A stretch of 16,226 bases of DNA from assembly GCA_045545635.1 (NCBI GenBank), contig JAZQBI010000108.1:1-16226 (forward strand), written 5' to 3'. The notes under the pieces were generated by a model. That model was not told the DNA's origin, searched no databases, and saw only the letters and a program-made list of their open reading frames with translations. This document shows, in pieces, positions 7,041 through 13,860 of this stretch; position 1 is the stretch's first letter; each line of letters begins with the position of its first letter. The stretch is from RGIG8748 sp045545635. Its GTDB lineage: Bacteria > Bacillota > Clostridia > UMGS1810. The position numbers and the translations under genes are program-made.

Positions 7041-8186
7041 TTAATTTATGTATTTATCAAGGCTTCCGTACTCATCCAGAATTGACATAATTATATACAA
7101 TCTCGGAACGTGGAACGGTCCTTTAAAAATATTTCCCTTAAGAGTTGTGGAAACCGTATTGTCGTAGTGGAGATATCCGTACCATTCGCCGGATTCTTTG
7201 TCTACAAAATATTTTTCGCAGTATTCTTCCACTTCTTTGTATTTTTGAAGATACTTATCCTCACCAAAGAGCATATGTGCCATCTTAAGAGCAATCATAG
7301 CTTCGCACTGCGGCCACCAGAGCTTCATATCCCATTCCAACTGAACGGGCGGATTGCCGTTCAAGTCACGAAAAGCGATAATTCCGCCGTTCTTACTGTC
7401 CCATCCCTCGGGGAGAGTTATATCAATAACCTTTTTTCCGGCAGATATTGCCTCTTGGTTTCCTGTAATCATACCCTCCATCATAAGGAACCATGCCGCC
7501 TCCAGAGAATGCCCGGGATTTACCACTCTGCCGCCGGGAGAATTCACAAACTCACCATTTGTACTTACACTCTCAAGAAGTGCCTTTTCCGTAAGAAATC
7601 CACCGTTTAAAATCTCATCGAGGCATTCCGAAGCAATTTCAGAATATTTACTGTCCCCTTTGACACTCCTCATAGTCTGTGCGGTGGAGAGCATAATCAT
7701 AACCGGCGAGAGTGCTTTCATATTGCTGTTTTTTACCTTGGGAGGATTTTTTCTTACTCCTGTAAAGCACTCATATGCCACATCAAAATATTTTTCTGCA
7801 TCATGCCATATCTTTTCGTCACCTGTTGCCTTGTAATATTCAGCACAGCCTATTGCGGCAAAGGTTTCGGAAAAATAGTATCTCCTCTTTTGAAGCTCCG
7901 TACCGTCCTCGGTTACCGTAAAAAACATTCTGCCGTCGGCATCGGTGCATTTTGGAAGAAAGTCACAGATACATTTTGCCGCCTTTAGATATCTTTCATC
8001 CCTGATAACCGTGTTGTATGCCTTGGAAAAGCTCCACAGACTTCTACCCTGAAACCACACGCTTTTATCGGTTCCGTAAATGTTTCCATCTCTGTCAAGG
8101 CAGGTATATATACCGCCGTTATCATAATCTATACTGTTTTCCAGCCAGAAATCAAGTATTCTTTTTAAATCATTTTTAAAGTCCAT
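7041..8186 (-). CDS. AGE-family (N-acylglucosamine 2-epimerase type) sugar epimerase/isomerase
   Basis: This 381-residue protein is predicted to be an (alpha/alpha)6-barrel of the AGE superfamily, which interconverts sugars or N-acyl amino sugars at C2, or aldose and ketose forms. The expected active-site pieces are present: VWFQGR (residues 43-48), NPGHSLEAAW (223-232) with H226, KLWWPQCEA (288-296), EWYGYL (334-339) and KGPFHVPR (355-362) with H359. The two histidines match the catalytic pair of the family. The FHVPR ending resembles the renin-binding-protein/GlcNAc epimerase branch more than cellobiose epimerases. I chose ATG 8186 because GGAGG lies eight bases upstream. An in-frame ATG at 8201 overlaps the previous stop as TGATG and would add five residues. 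It forms an operon with the PhnP-like hydrolase. Confidence 0.9.
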   Translation of the reverse strand: MDFKNDLKRILDFWLENSIDYDNGGIYTCLDRDGNIYGTDKSVWFQGRSLWSFSKAYNTVIRDERYLKAAKCICDFLPKCTDADGRMFFTVTEDGTELQKRRYYFSETFAAIGCAEYYKATGDEKIWHDAEKYFDVAYECFTGVRKNPPKVKNSNMKALSPVMIMLSTAQTMRSVKGDSKYSEIASECLDEILNGGFLTEKALLESVSTNGEFVNSPGGRVVNPGHSLEAAWFLMMEGMITGNQEAISAGKKVIDITLPEGWDSKNGGIIAFRDLNGNPPVQLEWDMKLWWPQCEAMIALKMAHMLFGEDKYLQKYKEVEEYCEKYFVDKESGEWYGYLHYDNTVSTTLKGNIFKGPFHVPRLYIIMSILDEYGSLDKYIN

Positions 8187-8200
8187 AGTATCCGCCTCCA

Positions 8201-9007
8201 TCAGAATTCCACGGTGAGACCATCGTAGGAAACACTCATATCCCCTGCCTTTTCCTCAAGGATGCTGTGGATTGGGTTTCCGTTGTGAGAAAAGTGATTT
8301 ACATATATGGTTGTATTCTCCGTAACTGCTCCGGATTTTTTTAAGCGATCAATAACTCTCCGCACATTTGGAAATCCCATATGACTCGACTCATCTGATG
8401 CGGGTATATCCGCATTGGTGCAATCAAGACTCAGCATATCAAAGGATATCTTGTTGTTTTCTATATACTCAAAAACCTCATCATAAAAATATCCTGTATC
8501 GTGAGCATAGAGCAGGGTTTTGTCCCCTTTTATTATATATATAAATCCTCCGCCCCCCTGTTCGTTGTGTCTTGCAGGCATAGCCGTAACCTCATACTCG
8601 TCCAGCTTAACCATCTCAAAGGGTTTGAGCACTGTAAAGGATGCATTGTACCAGAGTTCGCCGATTTTTGCCGCTACATCCTCACATCCGAATACTTTGA
8701 GTTCACCTTGTCGTATATCGTGGGCATACACACCGCCTCTCGTGTTTAAATCATGGCAATAGAGGTGGTCGGCGTGAGAATGAGTAATAAAGAGATACTT
8801 GATTTTATCCCCCTCTATGCCGTTACTCAGAAAGTGCATATATGTATCCGCAGGAAAGTCAAGAAGTAAATCATCATTTACAAGTGCCTGAGACCGTGTA
8901 CGGATATTTTTTCCGCCAAGGCGTCTTGCTTCTCTGCAATAGTCACAGTTGCAAAAAACAGCAGGAAATCCCTCTGCCGCTGCTGTTCCAAGATATTTAA
9001 GCTTCAT
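8201..9007 (-). CDS. PhnP-like metallo-beta-lactamase-fold hydrolase
   Basis: This 268-residue cytoplasmic hydrolase has the metallo-beta-lactamase fold. THSHADH (residues 75-81) supplies the H-x-H-x-D-H metal motif, with further ligands likely at H147 and D170 and a late histidine at H238 or H241. C19-N-C21-D-Y-C24 reproduces the structural zinc site of PhnP, a cyclic phosphodiesterase that opens 5-phosphoribosyl 1,2-cyclic phosphate. No other phosphonate gene is nearby, so the real substrate is probably another phosphodiester or cyclic sugar phosphate (inference). ATG 9007 is preceded by GGGGGG five bases upstream, a usable though atypical ribosome binding site. An in-frame extension to 9034 has no better signal. 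The stop overlaps the first possible epimerase start by one base. Confidence 0.85.
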   Translation of the reverse strand: MKLKYLGTAAAEGFPAVFCNCDYCREARRLGGKNIRTRSQALVNDDLLLDFPADTYMHFLSNGIEGDKIKYLFITHSHADHLYCHDLNTRGGVYAHDIRQGELKVFGCEDVAAKIGELWYNASFTVLKPFEMVKLDEYEVTAMPARHNEQGGGGFIYIIKGDKTLLYAHDTGYFYDEVFEYIENNKISFDMLSLDCTNADIPASDESSHMGFPNVRRVIDRLKKSGAVTENTTIYVNHFSHNGNPIHSILEEKAGDMSVSYDGLTVEF

Positions 9008-9027
9008 AAAAACCCCCCAAAAATTAA

Positions 9028-9090
9028 ACCTCAAAACATATCATAAGAATAACACTATCTATATTGATTATTCTACAACTGTTTTGAGGT
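9028..9090 (-). terminator. nested inverted repeat, probable terminator of the AraC gene or leader attenuator
   Basis: ACCTCAAAACA (9028-9038) and TGTTTTGAGGT (9080-9090) are perfect 11-bp arms 41 bases apart. Within them AGAATAA (9046-9052) pairs with TTATTCT (9068-9074). On the minus strand the structure begins inside the last codons of the AraC gene and is followed by TTTAATTTTT, as expected of a terminator. It ends about 20 bases before the hydrolase start, so it could also work as a leader attenuator for that operon. No convincing promoter was found for the hydrolase gene. Confidence 0.55.
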
Positions 9091-9915
9091 GTTTTTTGTA
9101 TTGTATTGATATTTTCGATATTCTGACGGGGACATACCAACGTATTTTTTAAAGGATTTGGTAAAATAGCTGAAATTGGTAAAACCGCACCCTGATGCAA
9201 CTGAGGAAATCTTTTCATTTGAGTTTTCCAGTAATTCCTTTGCCTTTGTCACCCTGTAAATATTGAGAAAGGCTGAAAAAGGTATCCCGAAGTTCTTTGC
9301 AAATGTGCGGCAAAAGTGACTTTGAGTATAAAACATTTCCGTTGCAGGAGCAAGGGATGATATGTCATTTGCATAATTTTCCGATATATATTTCATTACC
9401 TTGAAGTAAAAATCACTTTTCTTTCCCATCCGTGACTTGCCGGAAATTGCACCGACTTTTATCATATGGGCAAATATCAGCGACACATAGGCACCTGCCT
9501 CAAGAGGAAGGGTTTCCTCTCCCGTTTCCGCCACGGAAAAAAGCTTCCGGAAAATTTCGGACAAATAAGCGGTACTGCCGTTTTTCAACACATGAACTGC
9601 CGTGAGACTGCCGTCAACAAAAGATGAGCTTATGTTCCCATCAGAAACGAGAGACAGATCAAAGCATATGCACCTGTGAAAGTATTTTTGGTCCTTATTG
9701 GGATAGAGAGAATGCACCTCCATGGGATTTACAAAAACCATATCTCCCTCACAGACGGTAAATTCGTCCACTCCTGTTTTGACACGGGCAGAGCCGGAAA
9801 TCACGAGAATTATCTCGAACTCCTTGTGAATATGAGGAAGTGTGTCCTCCCGTACAGTCTCGGAAACTGCAATGGGAGCCTTTTTGAATCTGATTTTGAA
9901 TGAATCATTATACAC
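9073..9915 (-). CDS. AraC-family transcriptional regulator
   Basis: This 280-residue regulator has the standard layout: a cupin ligand domain (about residues 25-75, with H28, H30, E34 and H68) and a C-terminal AraC DNA-binding domain with two helix-turn-helix units (about 186-207 and 235-258). It ends with the family signature SGCGFTNFSYFTKSFKK, then G-M-S-P-S-E-Y-R (260-267). The start is GTG 9915, eight bases after GAGG. An ATG four bases earlier opens a three-codon frame (M-S-V-stop) that overlaps the GTG. It follows the HAD gene by 16 bases in one operon and lies beside the sugar-metabolism genes. Such regulators usually activate neighbouring catabolic genes on binding a sugar, and the repeated block at 5770-5800 and 7007-7037 is a plausible target (inference). 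Confidence 0.9.
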   Translation of the reverse strand: MYNDSFKIRFKKAPIAVSETVREDTLPHIHKEFEIILVISGSARVKTGVDEFTVCEGDMVFVNPMEVHSLYPNKDQKYFHRCICFDLSLVSDGNISSSFVDGSLTAVHVLKNGSTAYLSEIFRKLFSVAETGEETLPLEAGAYVSLIFAHMIKVGAISGKSRMGKKSDFYFKVMKYISENYANDISSLAPATEMFYTQSHFCRTFAKNFGIPFSAFLNIYRVTKAKELLENSNEKISSVASGCGFTNFSYFTKSFKKYVGMSPSEYRKYQYNTKNTSKQL

Positions 9916-9931
9916 TCATAACACCTCGTTT

Positions 9932-10492
9932 TTAAAGCTTTTCTATAACTCCTCTTTTTACCATATAGACCTCATTTGCCATATCCATAAGAGGTTTATC
10001 GTTGTAGGAATCGGTAAAAAACTTATCTATATTGTCACCATATTTCTCTTTGAAAAGCTTTGCCTTAACTTCGCCAAAGCACACCTCACCAAGCTTGCCG
10101 GTGTCCATATCAAAATGGGTGGCAATGTAGTTTTTTATACCCATTCTGCGGAAGATAACATCCACAAGTACGTCTATATTGGCGGTGACTATAACATCAT
10201 CATCCCTTTGAATACGGGAATAAAAATTCCTGATTTTGTGTTCATTGCGATCCCAGAACTCATATATTACCTCATGGATATCATCAAAAAGGTCAAAAAA
10301 GCTCTCGGTGTAATATGCACCTCTGTCCCTGAATTCCTCCTTGGTCATACGGCAGGTCTTGTACCTTACAAGATCCCGCAAAACAGGAAAAAGCACCTTT
10401 ACAAGCACCGGCTTTTTCCTCATACAAAACCAGAAGAAATCCAGAGCACTTTCACCGTCATATATTGTATTGTCAAAATCATATACGTTCAT
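9932..10492 (-). CDS. HAD-superfamily phosphatase (SerB/PGP-like subfamily)
   Basis: This 186-residue cytoplasmic hydrolase of the haloacid dehalogenase superfamily probably removes phosphate from a small molecule. The motifs are complete in order: D5-F-D7-N-T9 (nucleophile and acid/base) at the extreme N-terminus; V-T103-A-N (motif II threonine); a lysine in the GEVKAKLF region (143 or 145); and D161-S-Y-N-D165 (motif IV metal ligands). A helical cap lies between motifs I and II (about 15-90), as in the IB subfamily. ATG 10492 has only a weak GAGAT site upstream. It is first in an operon with the AraC regulator. The substrate is unknown; a sugar phosphate would fit the neighbourhood. Confidence 0.85.
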   Translation of the reverse strand: MNVYDFDNTIYDGESALDFFWFCMRKKPVLVKVLFPVLRDLVRYKTCRMTKEEFRDRGAYYTESFFDLFDDIHEVIYEFWDRNEHKIRNFYSRIQRDDDVIVTANIDVLVDVIFRRMGIKNYIATHFDMDTGKLGEVCFGEVKAKLFKEKYGDNIDKFFTDSYNDKPLMDMANEVYMVKRGVIEKL

Positions 10493-10528
10493 TTTATCAT
10501 CTCATTAATTATTGCTTGGGTTCAAATC

Positions 10529-10558
10529 AAAATAGAGGGTAAAGGTACCCCCTATTTT
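10529..10558 (-). terminator. intrinsic terminator of the beta-lactamase operon
   Basis: On the minus strand AAAATAGGGGGTA and TACCCTCTATTTT form a 13-bp stem with one G/U pair and a 4-base loop. The left arm overlaps the stop codon of the lipoprotein gene. The T-run is within the end of the stem and continues as GATTTG. Confidence 0.7.
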
Positions 10559-11460
10559 TCATTCTGCTCAAAAACCAATTTATCAGCAAGTTCATAAGAT
10601 ATGGTGCTTATAGCCTGTCTTGCAGTTCCGGTATCGGAAAGGGAACTACACAAAAAGACAACTGCCAGATCTCCTTTTTCTCCGAATATTATTCCGATGT
10701 CATTTTCCACATTATCCAATTCTCCGGTTTTATTGGCAATTTCAACCCCGGAGTCAAATTTGTTTCGGATTTTTGTTTTAACCTGCTGGTTTTTCATTAT
10801 ATCAATCATTTCTTTGCAGGGTGAAGTTTTCCTGCCACAATACAGCATATCCAAAAACTTCATAACATCCTTTACGGAGGTGTAATTTTCCTTTCCGGAG
10901 CTTCTTGCAACATTATCCAGCATTCTCCTCTGAAGTTGTGTGTCAATATAGCCTCGGTCAGCAAAAAAACCATTGAGCTTTTCCATGCCAAAATGGTCTA
11001 TAAGTTTATTAGTCGCATAATTATCACTTACTGTTATCATATTGTAAATAAGGTCTTTTACGCTTTGTCCGCCTATCACGTCATCCATACGGAGTTCTCC
11101 GTTTTGAACAAGAGTAAATGCATACTCCATAATAAATACCTTTATCACGCTGGCAGATGGCACCGGTTCGGACTGAGACATATTAATCTCACCTTCCGGG
11201 TAAACCCGAAAAGCCCATTGACACTTTCCTGAAACATTACAAAGTGTATCGTTTATAATTTGGATGTGGTCCAAATTACTGCTCGGTTCAATATCGGATA
11301 TTTTTTTATTTTCTTCAAATTGCTGGGGTTCTTGGGTATCTTCTGCATTTATCACACTGTCTTTACTGTATTTTTGCGGTAAAACAGCATTATTTGCACA
11401 TCCGCAAAGGAATACCGCAAGCACAAACATGCTGACCTGTGCATAAATCCTCTTATTCAT
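10552..11460 (-). CDS. lipoprotein with class A-like serine beta-lactamase domain
   Basis: This 302-residue protein has a lipoprotein signal: a short basic start, a hydrophobic stretch and the lipobox L-C-G-C21, so it should be anchored to the outer face of the membrane. A linker (about 22-65) leads to a penicillin-recognising domain with the three canonical motifs: S104-V-I-K107 (S-x-x-K), S145-D146-N147 and K244-T245-G246. An obvious E-x-x-L-N omega-loop glutamate is not seen; the region reads MLDNVARSSGKENY. It may therefore be a slow hydrolase, a penicillin-binding sensor or a D,D-peptidase-like serine hydrolase rather than an efficient beta-lactamase. Its start overlaps the end of the upstream gene by 8 bases. 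That neighbour carries the same fold without the catalytic residues, so the two probably work as a pair at the cell surface. Confidence 0.87.
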   Translation of the reverse strand: MNKRIYAQVSMFVLAVFLCGCANNAVLPQKYSKDSVINAEDTQEPQQFEENKKISDIEPSSNLDHIQIINDTLCNVSGKCQWAFRVYPEGEINMSQSEPVPSASVIKVFIMEYAFTLVQNGELRMDDVIGGQSVKDLIYNMITVSDNYATNKLIDHFGMEKLNGFFADRGYIDTQLQRRMLDNVARSSGKENYTSVKDVMKFLDMLYCGRKTSPCKEMIDIMKNQQVKTKIRNKFDSGVEIANKTGELDNVENDIGIIFGEKGDLAVVFLCSSLSDTGTARQAISTISYELADKLVFEQNEK

Positions 11461-12556
11461 GGTAAAGCTGTTCCATTTCTTTGTTTATAAATTTCAGGAT
11501 TTCAGATATATATGTGCCGGCATCATTTTTTGTCATTATTGCTACACAATAATCCGCATAATCACTTTTTACAACAGCAAAAAGATTAAGCTCATTTCTG
11601 ACATTGCGATTTTCCGTTCCGGCTTGAGCATACACTGCCGTCCTGTAGGGAACCCCTATGGAAAAATCAGCTAAATTGTATGACAACTTATTATATTCGT
11701 TTCTGGCATTGATATATTTAAGAAACAAAACTGCTTCTTCCGGTGTTGTGTAATTGTCGGAATTTGCATTGATATCACCAAAATATCTGCCATAGCTCGT
11801 ATCATCAGTATCAAAATAGTACTGAAGCTCCTCTGTAACAGCATCCGGCCCACCAAACATCTCTATTACAGTATTGGCATTGTTGTTACAAACACCGGCA
11901 TCTCTGCTCATAATACCGTCTGCAACACTTTTACTGTAACCGTCATTTGAAGTATAAAGAGCGTACACAGGAAGATACCATCCCCATGCAACAAACTCAT
12001 CGTCACCGTTTTCGCTGGAAAAGCTCTGCCCTGTGATATTATCCACAACACAAACTCCTATATCTCCATAGGGTACCCTTTGAAATATAAAATCATCTAT
12101 TTTCTCATCAAGGCTCTTGGTATGTTCAACCGGAATTTCCTTTTCAGGCTCCGGCTCTTGCTCAATTTTGCCATTTCCCTCTTCAATTAATTCACCATAC
12201 TGAACAGATGAATTGTTTTCCGAACCTGCATTTGCGGAAGGTTCGTCCTTGGCAAGAAAGTATATGGCAATAACAAGAAATACCAGTACAACAATAACTC
12301 CGGCACATATACCTGCAATAAGAACTGTTTTTCTTTGGGCATCATTCGATGGTGCAGGCTCATGGATTATTTTCCTTTGAATGTTCCTGAGATCATTAAA
12401 ATCATATCCGCATTTAAAACAAAACGAATCGCTGTCCGAATACATATGACCGCATTTCGGACAATAACCTGCTGCTGTCTCGACTTTTTCTCCGCACTCA
12501 CCACAAAATTGTGCATCGTCATTCAAATGAGTACCGCATTTTTTACATGTAATCAT
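11453..12556 (-). CDS. zinc-ribbon membrane protein with inactivated beta-lactamase-fold domain
   Basis: This 367-residue protein has two N-terminal zinc ribbons (C4, C7, C18, C21 and C32, C35, C46, C49), one membrane helix (about 77-102), an acidic linker, and an extracellular domain (about 150-360) that aligns by eye with the lipoprotein encoded next. In that alignment S-x-x-K becomes W193-Y-L-P196, S-D-N becomes V-C-N, and K-T-G becomes A-G-T. Surrounding features are kept, including N-x-x-x-N, the NYT(T/S) stretch and the N-V-x-N-(D/E)-(I/L) strand. The fold appears conserved and the catalysis lost. Orientation follows from the zinc ribbons being cytoplasmic. A role as ligand sensor, scaffold or partner of the active enzyme is inference. 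ATG 12556 has GTGGGG about nine bases upstream. Confidence 0.8.
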   Translation of the reverse strand: MITCKKCGTHLNDDAQFCGECGEKVETAAGYCPKCGHMYSDSDSFCFKCGYDFNDLRNIQRKIIHEPAPSNDAQRKTVLIAGICAGVIVVLVFLVIAIYFLAKDEPSANAGSENNSSVQYGELIEEGNGKIEQEPEPEKEIPVEHTKSLDEKIDDFIFQRVPYGDIGVCVVDNITGQSFSSENGDDEFVAWGWYLPVYALYTSNDGYSKSVADGIMSRDAGVCNNNANTVIEMFGGPDAVTEELQYYFDTDDTSYGRYFGDINANSDNYTTPEEAVLFLKYINARNEYNKLSYNLADFSIGVPYRTAVYAQAGTENRNVRNELNLFAVVKSDYADYCVAIMTKNDAGTYISEILKFINKEMEQLYHE

Positions 12557-12580
12557 ATGTATTTACCCCACTTTCAAAAC

Positions 12581-13606
12581 CTATCTCCATTTTTCAGCAG
12601 CCTTGGCACCCATTGTTTTTGTATCATGTATAACAGCACCTATTTCCCTTATTGCTTTCTCGGTATCTACATCAGGCAGAACTTCCTCAAATCCCGTAAA
12701 ATTAATAATTCCGTTATTACCGCCAAGAATTCCTCCAAAACTTATAACCGGCATATGTCTTATGGTTACTGCACCCAGTCCGCTCTTGGTTTTTACAACT
12801 ATTGCAAGATTAGGCTGGAGCATTACCTTCAGCATGCGTATAATAAGTCCGACAACAAGGACAGCTACGACTATAAAAGTCAAAATTGCCCCTAAACTGC
12901 CGGATTCCGAAAACCAGATTAAAGTAGGCACAAACGCTCCCACAGCTCCGCTGTAGCAGAGAAGCTTTACATATGGGTGAAATCCCTTAAGCATAAATAT
13001 CGGAAGCAAAAGTGCAACACCGGCTATTATTCCAAGAATTACAGCAATTGCTGCTGTACCGATGTACATAGAAGAAAAAATTGTTCCGATAAGTCCACAT
13101 CCAAAGAAGAAAATAAGAAAAGCAAATAATACATCAAGAAATACGCAACGATAGTTCTCTTTAAATTCCACTCCGGACACATCATCAATATCAAACTCAT
13201 GCTGCAATACCTGTTTTCCTGCAAGAAGACATCTGCCCGGTGCACGGAAAATAAGACGCTTATTTGTAATCTGCATTTTGCCCTCCGCCCATGTGAGCAA
13301 CATACGGGAACGCAGTCTGGCTATGTGATTATACTGCTTTATAGGTATCTCATCTTCATCTCCACTTAAAGTATCGGGAACTATAGATATATTTCTTTCA
13401 TATGCATCAGTATTCTTAATATCTGTTTTCCACGTATTTACGCTGTTTACAACAGAACCCTTTATCTCTCCTGTTGCATATCTTACATATTTACCCGTTT
13501 CGCTCATAATTTCGCGATTTTGCTGTTGAGGATTCCGGTTATCGGAAACACAACTGCAAACCTCTCCCTCGTTTATCTGTTTACCGCATTTTGTACAATA
13601 TGGCAT
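12581..13606 (-). CDS. zinc-ribbon membrane protein with bacterial PH-like segments
   Basis: This 341-residue protein starts with a compact zinc-binding motif (C4-x-x-C7 and C17-x-C19), followed by a polar linker. Residues about 105-150 (GKMQITNKRLIFRAPG then HEFDIDDVSGVEF) read as the first strands of a bacterial PH-like domain. Three to four membrane helices follow at about 155-258. Residues about 265-328 (LAIVVKTKSG ... EKAIREIGAVIHD) resemble the final strands and helix of a PH-like domain, as if the membrane hairpins were inserted within it. The function is unknown. It is first in the operon with the zinc-ribbon/pseudo-beta-lactamase protein (24-base gap) and has a very strong AAAAGGAGG site eight bases before ATG 13606. 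Confidence 0.75.
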   Translation of the reverse strand: MPYCTKCGKQINEGEVCSCVSDNRNPQQQNREIMSETGKYVRYATGEIKGSVVNSVNTWKTDIKNTDAYERNISIVPDTLSGDEDEIPIKQYNHIARLRSRMLLTWAEGKMQITNKRLIFRAPGRCLLAGKQVLQHEFDIDDVSGVEFKENYRCVFLDVLFAFLIFFFGCGLIGTIFSSMYIGTAAIAVILGIIAGVALLLPIFMLKGFHPYVKLLCYSGAVGAFVPTLIWFSESGSLGAILTFIVVAVLVVGLIIRMLKVMLQPNLAIVVKTKSGLGAVTIRHMPVISFGGILGGNNGIINFTGFEEVLPDVDTEKAIREIGAVIHDTKTMGAKAAEKWR

Positions 13607-13629
13607 GAAAACAACCTCCTTTTTCCATT

Positions 13630-13659
13630 ATTCTACCATTTTGGACAAATATATGTCAA
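13630..13659 (-). promoter_or_regulatory. promoter of the zinc-ribbon/beta-lactamase operon
   Basis: On the minus strand TTGACA (13659-13654), an 18-base spacer and TAGAAT (13635-13630). The predicted start at about 13623 gives a very short leader that begins at the ribosome binding site. The rest of the 254-base divergent region (13660-13780) shows only A/T-rich DNA and a weak AACAAT/ATTGTT pair at 13681-13711. Confidence 0.7.
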
Positions 13660-13786
13660 GTGCGAGTGTTACCGCATCCTAACAATATACTTACAGTTAA
13701 ATTACATTGTTTTATTATAGATAATGTGCTTAATATACTGAATCGACCTGAATGCTTTTTTGTTCATATTAATTTTAACATTATTC

Positions 13787-13812
13787 TGCAAGTTCGTTGA
13801 CACCAACTTGCA
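13787..13812. promoter_or_regulatory. dyad operator candidate centred on the aconitase -35 box
   Basis: TGCAAGTT (13787-13794) and AACTTGCA (13805-13812) are perfect 8-bp arms separated by 10 bases that contain the TTGACA -35 box exactly at the centre. A second, shorter pair, TGTGG (13816-13820) and CCACA (13831-13835), brackets the -10 box with the same 10-base spacing. A protein bound to either dyad would block RNA polymerase. Confidence 0.6.
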
Positions 13813-13826
13813 TTTTGTGGTATAAT
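13797..13826 (+). promoter_or_regulatory. sigma-A promoter of the aconitase-isocitrate dehydrogenase operon
   Basis: TTGACA (13797-13802), 18 bases, TATAAT (13821-13826); both hexamers are perfect. The start at about 13833 leaves a leader of about 28 bases with AAGGAAGG at 13846-13853. This rules out the open GTG at 13828 as the gene start. Confidence 0.88.
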
Positions 13827-13860
13827 TGTGCCACATCAAATAAGAAAGGAAGGTAAGACA

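Noticed and set aside
9842..10597. Open frame of 251 codons on the plus strand over the HAD and AraC genes
   Set aside because: It is antisense to two genes with intact motifs and shows no recognisable family or start signal.
13681..13711. AACAAT/ATTGTT inverted pair in the divergent region before aconitase
   Set aside because: Six-base A/T-rich arms with a 20-base gap are expected by chance in such DNA.
13828..13860. GTG start extending aconitase by 11 residues
   Set aside because: The codon lies upstream of the predicted transcription start (about 13833) and has no ribosome binding site; AAGGAAGG serves ATG 13861.
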